Below, piece after piece: positions 57,112 through 64,000 of a stretch of DNA of 64,000 nucleotides. The notes under the pieces were generated by a model. That model was not told the origin of the DNA and made no database searches. It was given only the letters and a program-made list of their open reading frames with translations. Positions within the stretch are counted from its first letter, which is position 1. Every line of letters starts with the position of its first letter. The DNA is from Comamonadaceae bacterium 2PF (lineage in GTDB: Bacteria; Pseudomonadota; Gammaproteobacteria; Burkholderiales; Burkholderiaceae_C): assembly GCA_005502875.1 (NCBI GenBank), contig SCMV01000011.1, forward strand, positions 28,304 to 92,303, read 5' to 3'. The position numbers and the translations under genes were made by a program.

Positions 57112-57885
57112 TCAATGACGGATCTTGTAGCCGGTCTTGAGCAGGTGCAAGGCCAGCGCCGCCACCAAAGCGGCGGCCACACCGACCACGCCCAGGCTGA
57201 GCCAGGGGCTGACGTCGCTCTGGCCGAAAAAGCCATGGCGAAAACCGTCGATCAGGTAGAAGAAGGGGTTCAGGCGCGAAACGCCGTGCCAGAACGGCGG
57301 CAGCGAGTGCACGGAATAGAACACGCCCGACAGGAAGGTCATGGGCAGGATGATGAAATTCTGGAAAGCCGCCATCTGGTCGAACTTGTCGGCCCACAGC
57401 CCGGCGATCAGCCCCAGCGAGCCCAGCAGGCAGCCGCCCAGCAGGCCGAACGCCAGCGCCCACAAGGGCTGGGCGAATTGCGGCGGCGCGAACCACAGCG
57501 TGGCCAGCCAGACACCCGCCCCCACCAGCAGGCCCCGCACCAGCGAGGCCCCCACATAGGCCAGGAACCATGCGCGGTGCGACAGTGGCGCCAGCAGCAC
57601 GAACACCAGGTTGCCGGTGATCTTGCTCTGGATGAGCGACGACGAGCTGTTGGCAAAGGCGTTCTGCAGCACCGACATCATCACCAGCCCGGGCACCAGG
57701 AAGGCGGTGTAGCCCACGCCCTTGTAGACCTGCACGTGGTCTTCGAGCACGTGGCCGAAGATCAGCAGGTAGAGCACGGCCGTGAGCACGGGGGCGCCAA
57801 CGGTCTGGAAGCTGACCTTCCAGAAACGCAGCACCTCTTTGACGAACAGCGGGCGAGCGCCCTGGAACGACGCAAGCCAGTTCAT
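57112..57885 (-). CDS. ABC-2 type transporter permease
   Basis: A 257-aa exporter permease with six TM segments and the family signature around PLTFLSGVFYS-like LPMTFLSGVFYSVHSLPPFWHGVSRLNPFFYLIDGFR. It resembles YadH/NodJ-type permeases. The substrate is unknown. Its ATG at 57885 overlaps the ATPase stop (ATGA), so the two subunits are translationally coupled. Confidence 0.93.
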   Translation of the reverse strand: MNWLASFQGARPLFVKEVLRFWKVSFQTVGAPVLTAVLYLLIFGHVLEDHVQVYKGVGYTAFLVPGLVMMSVLQNAFANSSSSLIQSKITGNLVFVLLAPLSHRAWFLAYVGASLVRGLLVGAGVWLATLWFAPPQFAQPLWALAFGLLGGCLLGSLGLIAGLWADKFDQMAAFQNFIILPMTFLSGVFYSVHSLPPFWHGVSRLNPFFYLIDGFRHGFFGQSDVSPWLSLGVVGVAAALVAALALHLLKTGYKIRH

Positions 57886-58835
57886 GCCGCCCTCCCCGCT
57901 TGGGCTCCGGCCACGGCCGGCGGCGGTGGCGTCAGGCGACCCTGCATGATGGCCAGGAAGATGTCTTCCAGGTCGGCGCGGCCGATCTCCAGGTCTTCGA
58001 TGGCGCAGCCACTCTGGCGAAGCAGCGCCAGGCTCTGCTCGACCTCGGCGGCGTCGTGAGCGGTCAGCTGCACGATGCGGCCGGTGACGCGGGCGCGCTG
58101 TGCCAGCTCGGCTGGCAAGGCGGTGTCGGTTTTGAAGCGCAGCATGGTCGAGGCGGTGCCCGCCAGCAAGGCCGAGGTGCGGTCCAGCGCCACCAGCTGC
58201 CCCTGCTTGAGCATGCCGATGCGGTGGCACAGGGCCTCGGCCTCTTCCAGGTAGTGGGTGGTCAGCAGCACGGTGTGGCCGGCCTTGTTGAGCTGGGCGA
58301 TGAACTGCCACAGCGTCTGGCGCAGCTCGACGTCCACGCCGGCGGTGGGCTCGTCGAGCACGATCACGGGCGGGCGGTGCACCAGGGCCTGGGCCACCAG
58401 CACCCGCCGCTTCATGCCGCCCGAGAGCTGGCGCATGTTGGCGTCGGCCTTGTCCGCCAGGCCCAGGTTGGCCAGCAGCTCGTCGATCCAGTCGTCGTTG
58501 CGGCGCAGGCCGAAGTAGGCGCTCTGGATGCGCAGCGTTTCACGCACCGAAAAGAAGGGGTCGAACACCAGCTCCTGCGGCACCACGCCCAGCGCACGGC
58601 GGGCCTGAGCGTAGTCGTCCACCACGTCGTGCCCCTGCACGGTGACCCGGCCCGAGGTGGCGCGGCTCAGGCCAGCCAGGATGCTGATGAGGGTGGTCTT
58701 GCCAGCGCCATTGGGCCCCAGCAGACCGAAGAACTCGCCGGGCTGGATGTCGAAGCTGACGCCCTGAAGGGCGCGCACCTCGCGTCCGGCGGACGAGAAG
58801 CTTTTGGTGACTTGCTGAAAGGAAACGGCGCTCAT
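57882..58835 (-). CDS. ABC transporter ATP-binding protein (YadG-like)
   Basis: A 317-aa ABC ATPase: Walker A GPNGAGKTT, signature LSGGMKRRVLVAQALV, Walker B VIVLDEPTAGVDVELR and H-loop LLTTHYLEEAEAL. A C-terminal ~80-residue domain follows the core, with a Pro-rich tail. It drives the ABC-2 permease encoded after it. In Burkholderiales the pair commonly precedes bolA and murA, so it may serve an envelope function. Confidence 0.93.
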   Translation of the reverse strand: MSAVSFQQVTKSFSSAGREVRALQGVSFDIQPGEFFGLLGPNGAGKTTLISILAGLSRATSGRVTVQGHDVVDDYAQARRALGVVPQELVFDPFFSVRETLRIQSAYFGLRRNDDWIDELLANLGLADKADANMRQLSGGMKRRVLVAQALVHRPPVIVLDEPTAGVDVELRQTLWQFIAQLNKAGHTVLLTTHYLEEAEALCHRIGMLKQGQLVALDRTSALLAGTASTMLRFKTDTALPAELAQRARVTGRIVQLTAHDAAEVEQSLALLRQSGCAIEDLEIGRADLEDIFLAIMQGRLTPPPPAVAGAQAGRAA

Positions 58836-59025
58836 GGAGCGGGCGATTGTACGGAGGGGGCAGAAATGGCGCCGGACAGGGGACATTGCGGCCCTGTTTT
58901 GAGGGGGCGGCGCCTTCGCCGGGTGTGCAACGGGCGCTAACATCCGACGCACCGTCAAACCGGCGGCCGCAATCAGGCGCGAGCCCGGGCGCGAGCCGCC
59001 CCATTCCCACAACTAGGAGACCGAC

Positions 59026-59283
59026 ATGTCCGACCTGCAAGCCCAATTCGAGAAGGCCCTGGCCGATTCCAAGCTGCTGCCCGCCAAGCCCGACAACAAC
59101 ACCCTGCTGAAGATCTACTCGCTCTTCAAGCAAGGCAGCGTCGGTGACGTGCAGGGCGACCGCCCCGGCATGATGGACTTCGTCGGCCGCGCCAAATACG
59201 ACGCCTGGGCCGAACTCAAGGGCAAGAGCCAGGACGCCGCCAAGCAGGCCTACATCGACCTGATCGAGTCGCTCAAGAAGTGA
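59026..59283 (+). CDS. Acyl-CoA-binding protein
   Basis: An 85-aa ACBP: four-helix fold with the KPDNNTLLKIYSLFKQGSVGDV and GMMDFVGRAKYDAWAELKG motifs (Tyr, Lys and Trp that contact acyl-CoA). It binds medium/long-chain acyl-CoA in the cytosol and buffers the pool used by the lipid genes in this region. AGGAGA precedes the ATG. The 190-nt gap upstream, to the divergent ABC ATPase gene, shows no clear promoter motif. Confidence 0.95.
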   Translation: MSDLQAQFEKALADSKLLPAKPDNNTLLKIYSLFKQGSVGDVQGDRPGMMDFVGRAKYDAWAELKGKSQDAAKQAYIDLIESLKK

Positions 59284-59343
59284 TTCAGGCGGGACGCCGG
59301 GCCGCCTCGGTCCGGTCCTGCGCTTTGCCCAGGGTTGCGGGCC

Positions 59344-59649
59344 TCAGGCCTGGCCCTTGGCCTTCTCGATGATGCGACCCAGGCTCTTGCTGACCTCGGC
59401 CTCGATCATCGGCTTGAAGGCCGCCATCATCATGCCGAGCTTGATCTTCAGGTCGAAATCGGTGCCCGAGACCAGCATCGTGCCCTTGACGCCCATGCGC
59501 TCGAAGGAAACGGTGTCCTGCTCGGCGCCTTCCTGGTAGTCGCAACTGAGGCCCATCTGGCTGGCCGCGCTGGCAACCCACTCCTTGGCCAGTGCGCGGG
59601 CCTTGTCCAGGCCCAGGGTGTGCGATTGCTGGTAATTGACGTCGCTCAT
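59344..59649 (-). CDS. Polyhydroxyalkanoic acid system family protein
   Basis: A 101-aa PHA-granule-region protein: QQSHTLGLDKARALAKEW, YQEGAEQDTVSFERMGVKGTMLVSGTDFDLKIKLGMMMAAFKPMIEAEVSKSLGRIIEKAK. The SHxLGxxxAR start and the terminal helix define the family, which is encoded near PHA genes though its role is unclear. ATG 59649 has GAGGA 7 nt upstream. It converges on the ACBP gene. Confidence 0.9.
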   Translation of the reverse strand: MSDVNYQQSHTLGLDKARALAKEWVASAASQMGLSCDYQEGAEQDTVSFERMGVKGTMLVSGTDFDLKIKLGMMMAAFKPMIEAEVSKSLGRIIEKAKGQA

Positions 59650-59699
59650 GGTCATTCCTCGGGGGCGGCGCGCCTGTGGCGCCGATGCCAAAGCCGCCA

Positions 59700-60338
59700 C
59701 TATAAGTAAGTTCTGACCCGGTGCAACGAGGCGTCTGCGCTCTGCTCGCATTCGCGAACGATGCGCGTCAGGCAGGCATCGGCCTGCACGGGCCCCAGCC
59801 ATTGCGCCAGGACCACGTAGGCCGCGTTGATCAGGCGGGTGCCAGCCCCGCGAGCTGGCCACTCGCCAACCAGGTTCGCGCCGTGCGCGTGGATCCAGCT
59901 CAGCGCCCTTTGCTGCTCGGCAGAGCTCAGGCGCGACTGGCCGACATGATGGGCCAGGCCCTGGCGCCAACGCACCGCCAGGAAAGCCGGGCCGAGCGCC
60001 CGCTCCACATGGCGCTCCATCGCGTGGATGATGACCTGCACGATGCGCGCATCGTGGCTGGGGGCAGCAGGCGCCACCACCGGCGAGGCGGGCCTGCCCG
60101 ATGCCACGCGCTGCAAGGAGCGGATGATCTGCAGGTGGATTTCCGCCTCGCGGCCTTGCAGGTTGAATTGCTGAGCCACCAACCGGCAATAGCGACTCAG
60201 GCCCGCCAGGCTGGGTGGTCCGGCCGGCGTGGCCGACAAGGGCTGCCACAAGGCTGCGGCCTGCCTGGCGGCTTCCGGCTCCAGGTAGGCGACCAGCACC
60301 TGCTGGACGGCTTCAATGGCCAGGTCCTGATCAGCCAT
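59700..60338 (-). CDS. Unknown 212-aa helical protein coupled to amtB
   Basis: A 212-aa protein of unrecognised family. It is predicted mostly alpha helical (MADQDLAIEAVQQVLVAYLEPEAARQ; GREAEIHLQIIRSLQRVASG), has no TM segments and no signal peptide, and contains a His-rich stretch (VQVIIHAMERHVERAL; GLAHHVGQS). ATG 60338 overlaps the amtB stop region by 8 nt, so it is read with amtB. A cytoplasmic partner of the ammonium channel is conceivable, but no GlnK-type motif (T-loop) is present. Function unknown. Confidence 0.8.
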   Translation of the reverse strand: MADQDLAIEAVQQVLVAYLEPEAARQAAALWQPLSATPAGPPSLAGLSRYCRLVAQQFNLQGREAEIHLQIIRSLQRVASGRPASPVVAPAAPSHDARIVQVIIHAMERHVERALGPAFLAVRWRQGLAHHVGQSRLSSAEQQRALSWIHAHGANLVGEWPARGAGTRLINAAYVVLAQWLGPVQADACLTRIVRECEQSADASLHRVRTYL

Positions 60339-61623
60339 GCCGCACCCCACGGTGAACCGCTTCTTGCTGGAACTCGGGGTAGCCCAGTTCGTGGTGCTCG
60401 CTGAAGTCCAGCCCCCTCTGTTCATCGAGCGTGGAGGCGCGCAGCGGCACGAACTTGTCGAGCAGCCAGTACATCAACAAGGACCCGCCAAAGCCCCACG
60501 CGAAAGCCGCCAGGCAACCCAGCGCCTGCACGCCCAACTGCGACAGGTCGAACAGGTGCCCGCTGCGAAACAGGCCCGCCGCCAGGGTGCCCCACACGCC
60601 GCCCACCACGTGAACCGACACCGCCCCGACCACGTCGTCCACCCGCATGCGGTCGAGCAAAGGGGCCACCAGCACGCTCAAGGCTCCGCCAATCAACCCA
60701 GCCAGCACGGCGAACCCGGGCTCCATGACATGACAACCCGCCGTCACCGACACGAGCCCGGCGATCGAGCCATTGAGCGTCAGCGTCATCATCAGCTTGC
60801 TGCGCAGCAGGGCCATCGTGGCCATGGCACCGATGGCACCAGCTGCGCCGCCGAGGTGGGTGTTCAAAGCGATTCGCCCGAGGCTGACGGAAGCCGACAT
60901 GGTGCTGCCAGCGTTGAAGCCGAACCAGCCCAGCCACAAGATGAAGGCACCCATGGCGACCAGCGTGAGGTTGTGCCCCTGGATTTCGCGTGGTCTGCCA
61001 TCCGGCCCGAAACGACCCAGCCGGGGGCCGACGACCAGCAGCGCCGCCAGCGCGGCCCAGCCCCCGATGGCGTGCACCACCGTCGAGCCTGCGAAATCGA
61101 TGAAGCCCATCTGCTTGAGCCAGCCCTCGCCGCCATGCGCCCCACCCCAGGCCCAGGACCCGAACACCGGGTAAATCAGCGCGGTGATGAAGATGGAGCC
61201 GATGACATAGGCAGAAAAGCGCGCGCGTTCGGCGATGGCGCCGCTGACGATGGTGGCCGAGGTGGCCGCGAACATCATTTGAAAGAACAGGCCGCCGTAC
61301 TGAGACTCCGGCACGCCCTGCAGCGCGAACGCCGAGGTGCCCAGCCAGCCGGTGTGATTGGCCCCGAACATCAGGCCGTACCCGACCAGCCAGAACGCGA
61401 TCGCGCCGAAGCACATGTCGCAGTAGTTCTTCATGATCACGTTGATGGTGTTCTTGGCTCGGGCCATGCCCGATTCGAGGAAGGCGAAACCCGCCTGCAT
61501 GAAGAACACCAACGCGCCCGCCACCACCAGCCACAACATGTTGACGGCTTCGGCCAGGCCTTTATCCAAAACAGCAGATTCAAGCATGGGCGCGGATGCA
61601 GCAAGCCCCATACCAGCCACCAT
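60331..61623 (-). CDS. amtB: Ammonium transporter
   Basis: A 430-aa Amt/MEP/Rh channel: eleven TM segments, FFMQAGFAFLESGMARAKNTINVIMKN, DFAGSTVVHAIGGWAALAALLVVGPR with the first twin His, and VVGAVSVHVVGGVWGTLAAG with the second. The Phe gate and the twin His pair conduct ammonia across the inner membrane. ATG 61623 was chosen; ATG 61587 is possible. It lacks a strong ribosome site. The neighbouring unknown gene is coupled to it. It is divergent from the M20 gene. Confidence 0.95.
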   Translation of the reverse strand: MVAGMGLAASAPMLESAVLDKGLAEAVNMLWLVVAGALVFFMQAGFAFLESGMARAKNTINVIMKNYCDMCFGAIAFWLVGYGLMFGANHTGWLGTSAFALQGVPESQYGGLFFQMMFAATSATIVSGAIAERARFSAYVIGSIFITALIYPVFGSWAWGGAHGGEGWLKQMGFIDFAGSTVVHAIGGWAALAALLVVGPRLGRFGPDGRPREIQGHNLTLVAMGAFILWLGWFGFNAGSTMSASVSLGRIALNTHLGGAAGAIGAMATMALLRSKLMMTLTLNGSIAGLVSVTAGCHVMEPGFAVLAGLIGGALSVLVAPLLDRMRVDDVVGAVSVHVVGGVWGTLAAGLFRSGHLFDLSQLGVQALGCLAAFAWGFGGSLLMYWLLDKFVPLRASTLDEQRGLDFSEHHELGYPEFQQEAVHRGVRHG

Positions 61624-61670
61624 GCACCCGACAGGGGCGCGGTGGGCGCATTAAGATCAAGGACCTCGCC

Positions 61671-61691
61671 ATGAACGAATTCGCCCCATGA
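61671..61691 (+). other. Six-codon leader frame overlapping the M20 start
   Basis: ATG AAC GAA TTC GCC CCA TGA (61671-61691) has an AAGGA site 8 nt upstream. Its stop overlaps the start of the next gene as ATGA at 61688. The downstream ATG lacks its own ribosome site, so ribosomes could reach it only by re-initiation. Whether it is translated is unproven. Confidence 0.45.
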
Positions 61692-62902
61692 CCGCGACCT
61701 CCGCTGCTGCCCACAACGTCCTGCCCGAACTGCTTGACGACGCGGAGGCGATGCGGGCCATCCGGCGCGACATCCACGCCCACCCCGAGCTGTGCTTCGA
61801 GGAAGACCGCACCTCCGACCTCGTGGCCCGCACGCTGGCGAACTGGGGCATCGAGTTGCACCGGGGCCTGGGCAAAACGGGCGTGGTCGGCGTGATCCAG
61901 GGGCGACCGGGCAAGCGCGCCGTCGGCCTGCGCGCCGACATGGACGCGCTGCCCATGACCGAGCACAACACCTTCGCCCACGCCAGCCGACACCACGGCA
62001 AGATGCATGCGTGCGGGCACGACGGCCACGTCGCCATGCTGCTGTCGGCCGCCCGCCACCTGGCCGCCAAACGCGACTTCGACGGCACCGTCTACCTCGT
62101 GTTCCAACCGGCTGAAGAAGGCGGCGGCGGTGCGCGCGAGATGATGAAGGACGGCCTGTTCGAGCGTTTCCCGATGGACGCCATCTTCGGCATGCACAAC
62201 TGGCCCGGCATGCCGGTGGGCACCTTTGCCGTGCGCAACGGCCCGTGCTTTGCCTCGAGCAACGAGTTCCACATCACCATCCGCGGCAAAGGTTGCCACG
62301 GCGCCATGCCCCACTTGGGCATCGACCCGGTGCCGATTGCCTGCCAGCTGGTGCAGGCCTTTCAGACCATCCTCACGCGCAACATGCGCCCGGTCGAGAC
62401 CGGCGTCATCTCGGTGACCATGATCCAGGCGGGTGAAGCCACCAACGTCATCCCCGAGTCGGTGGTGATGCAGGGCACGGTGCGCACCTTCACCACCGAG
62501 ACGCTCGACCTCATCGAAAACCGCATGCGCGAGATCACGCGGCACCTGTGCGCCGCCCACGGCGCCGAGGCCGATTTCGAGTTCAGCCGCAACTACCCGC
62601 CCACGGTCAACCACCCGGCCGAGTCCGCCTTCGTGCGGCAGGTCATGGTCGAGTTGGTGGGGGCGGACAAGGTGCAGGAGTTCGAGCCCACCATGGGCGC
62701 CGAGGACTTCAGCTACTTCCTGCAAGGCAAACCCGGCGCCTACTTCGTGATTGGCAACGGAGACGGCACCCACCGCGAGGGCGGCCACGGCCTGGGGCCC
62801 TGCACCCTGCACAACCCCAGCTACGACTTCAACGACGAATTGCTGCCCCTGGGCGCCACCCTGTGGGTGAAGCTGGTGCAGCGCTGGCTGGCACAGGCCT
62901 GA
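61688..62902 (+). CDS. M20 family amidohydrolase (hippurate-hydrolase type)
   Basis: A 404-aa M20D metallopeptidase: RDIHAHPELCFEE, ADMDALPM, MHACGHDGHVAMLL, FQPAEEGGGGAREMM, MHNWPGMPVGT and GAEDFSYFLQGKPGAYF, all the di-metal and catalytic motifs. Members hydrolyse N-acyl amino acids (hippurate, N-acetylated amino acids). The substrate is unknown here. It starts at an ATG overlapping a tiny leader frame. It is divergent from amtB with a short 64-nt gap and followed by the ExeA gene. Confidence 0.92.
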   Translation: MTATSAAAHNVLPELLDDAEAMRAIRRDIHAHPELCFEEDRTSDLVARTLANWGIELHRGLGKTGVVGVIQGRPGKRAVGLRADMDALPMTEHNTFAHASRHHGKMHACGHDGHVAMLLSAARHLAAKRDFDGTVYLVFQPAEEGGGGAREMMKDGLFERFPMDAIFGMHNWPGMPVGTFAVRNGPCFASSNEFHITIRGKGCHGAMPHLGIDPVPIACQLVQAFQTILTRNMRPVETGVISVTMIQAGEATNVIPESVVMQGTVRTFTTETLDLIENRMREITRHLCAAHGAEADFEFSRNYPPTVNHPAESAFVRQVMVELVGADKVQEFEPTMGAEDFSYFLQGKPGAYFVIGNGDGTHREGGHGLGPCTLHNPSYDFNDELLPLGATLWVKLVQRWLAQA

Positions 62903-62960
62903 ACAACACCGGTTTTTTCAGGGGCTGAACCGCCTGACAAGGCGGGTATGCTTGGCCGCC

Positions 62961-64000
62961 ATGTACGCGTCGCATTTCGGCCTGAAGCAGGCGCCGTTTT
63001 CCATCGCGCCCGACCCGCGCTACCTGTTCATGAGCGAACGCCACCGCGAGGCGCTGGCTCACCTGCTCTATGGCGTGGGCGGTGGCGGGGGCTTCGTGCT
63101 GCTCACCGGCGAAATCGGGGCCGGCAAGACCACGGTCTGCCGCTGCTTCCTGGAGCAGATCCCGCGCCGCTGCAACGTGGCCTACATCTTCAACCCGAAG
63201 CTGAACACGGCCGAGCTGCTGCAGAGCATCTGCGACGAGTTCCGCATCCCCTTGGCAGGCGGCCCCGAGGCATCGCTCAAGGCACACGTCGACGCGCTCA
63301 ACGAGTTCCTGCTCAAGACGCACGCGGTCGGCCAGAACAACGTCCTGATCATCGACGAGGCCCAGAACCTCTCGCCCGAGGTGCTGGAGCAGTTGCGCCT
63401 GCTGACCAACCTGGAGACCAGCGAGCGCAAGCTGCTGCAGATCATCCTGATCGGTCAGCCCGAGCTGCGGCAGATGCTGGCCCAGCCTGAGCTTGAACAA
63501 CTGGCGCAGCGGGTGATCGCGCGCTACCACCTCGACGCCCTGTCCGAAGAGGAGACCGCGCAGTACATCCAGCACCGGCTGGAGACCGCCGGTCTCAAGC
63601 GCGGCAGCCTGTTCGAGCGCAAGGCACTCAAGCGCATCCACGAGCTGACCCGGGGCGTGCCCCGCCGCATCAACCTGCTGTGCGACCGCGCCCTGCTGGG
63701 GGCCTACGCCGAGGGCAAGGCCCGGGTGGACAAGTCCGTCGTGGAGAAGGCGGCCGAAGAGGTGTTCGAGTCACTGGCTGTGCCGGAAGCTGCGCCCAAA
63801 CCGCCCTCGCGCAAGGACCCCAAAGCCCCCGGGGACGGCGGCGCTTCACCGGCTTGGCCGAACTGGACCTGGGCCCTTTTCGGCACAGGCGTGACGCTGA
63901 GCCTGGCTGGCGCGGGCCTGAGCGCCTGGTTGCACTGGGCAGGCCCTGCCAAGGCATCGACCAAAGCCACGGCAGCATCGCAGGCCGCTTCGCACCCGCC
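62961..64000 (+). CDS. ExeA/GspA-like AAA ATPase, N-terminal part (3' end outside window)
   Basis: The frame from ATG 62961 stays open to the window end, giving 346 residues. MYASHFGLKQAPFSIAPDPRYLFMSERHREALAHLLYGV is the ExeA-type N-terminus. Walker A is GEIGAGKTT (50-58), Walker B is NVLIIDEAQNLSPEVLEQLRLL, and the sensor region is RGVPRRINLLCDRALLGAY. A hydrophobic helix (ALFGTGVTLSLAGAGLSAWLHW) after residue ~300 should cross the membrane; a peptidoglycan-binding domain is expected beyond the cut. ExeA helps assemble type II secretion or pilus machines through the cell wall. Confidence 0.9.
   Translation, partial: MYASHFGLKQAPFSIAPDPRYLFMSERHREALAHLLYGVGGGGGFVLLTGEIGAGKTTVCRCFLEQIPRRCNVAYIFNPKLNTAELLQSICDEFRIPLAGGPEASLKAHVDALNEFLLKTHAVGQNNVLIIDEAQNLSPEVLEQLRLLTNLETSERKLLQIILIGQPELRQMLAQPELEQLAQRVIARYHLDALSEEETAQYIQHRLETAGLKRGSLFERKALKRIHELTRGVPRRINLLCDRALLGAYAEGKARVDKSVVEKAAEEVFESLAVPEAAPKPPSRKDPKAPGDGGASPAWPNWTWALFGTGVTLSLAGAGLSAWLHWAGPAKASTKATAASQAASHP

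Overview
The window is a GC-rich piece of a betaproteobacterial chromosome, almost certainly order Burkholderiales. The evidence is gene order and content: hrcA-nadK-recN-rapZ, petABC-sspA-sspB, hisIE-tatABC, a complete his operon joined to murA and bolA, and a polyhydroxyalkanoate-associated gene. A Leptothrix/Aquabacterium/Comamonadaceae relative is plausible, but the sequence does not prove a genus. Coding density is high. No prophage, insertion sequence or CRISPR array is visible.

Region 1 (1-8.2 kb) is a nitrogen-scavenging cluster: the end of allophanate hydrolase and a cytosine-deaminase-type amidohydrolase on the + strand, facing a - strand operon for a NitT/TauT-type ABC transporter of the 'urea carboxylase region' kind, a creatininase-family hydrolase, a type III glutamine synthetase and a NikR-family regulator. 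That regulator has an altered metal site. A NikR-like split palindrome sits just upstream of the operon, suggesting a self-contained regulon.

Region 2 (8.2-14.1 kb) has a CAU tRNA, hrcA, nadK, recN and rapZ. It ends in a remarkable intergenic structure: two inverted copies of a ~96-nt conserved block, each closed by its own stem of different sequence, placed symmetrically around a perfect 18-bp bidirectional terminator in the 3' regions of two convergent genes. This is the best candidate for an undescribed element.

Region 3 (14.1-33.4 kb) is an aliphatic acyl-CoA catabolic island: two SDRs, an enoyl/quinone-type reductase, two hotdog thioesterases, an acyl-CoA dehydrogenase, a FadB-type multifunctional enzyme, an AlkB-type monooxygenase with a one-piece ferredoxin reductase, a complete Liv-type ABC transporter, an acyl-CoA ligase and a TetR regulator. 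Several palindromes lie in its promoters.

Region 4 (33.4-58.9 kb) is housekeeping: a TolC-type outer-membrane protein, tRNA-Thr, sspBA, cytochrome bc1, a DUF1631 protein, pdxA, hisIE-tatABC, a DegS-like protease, a Nif3 protein, a CBS protein, the his operon, murA, bolA and an ABC-2 exporter. The block from hisI to nif3 appears inverted relative to the order usual in Burkholderiales. Region 5 (59-64 kb) holds an acyl-CoA-binding protein, a PHA-system protein, amtB with an overlapping unknown gene, an M20 amidohydrolase preceded by a six-codon leader, and the start of an ExeA-like ATPase cut by the window end.
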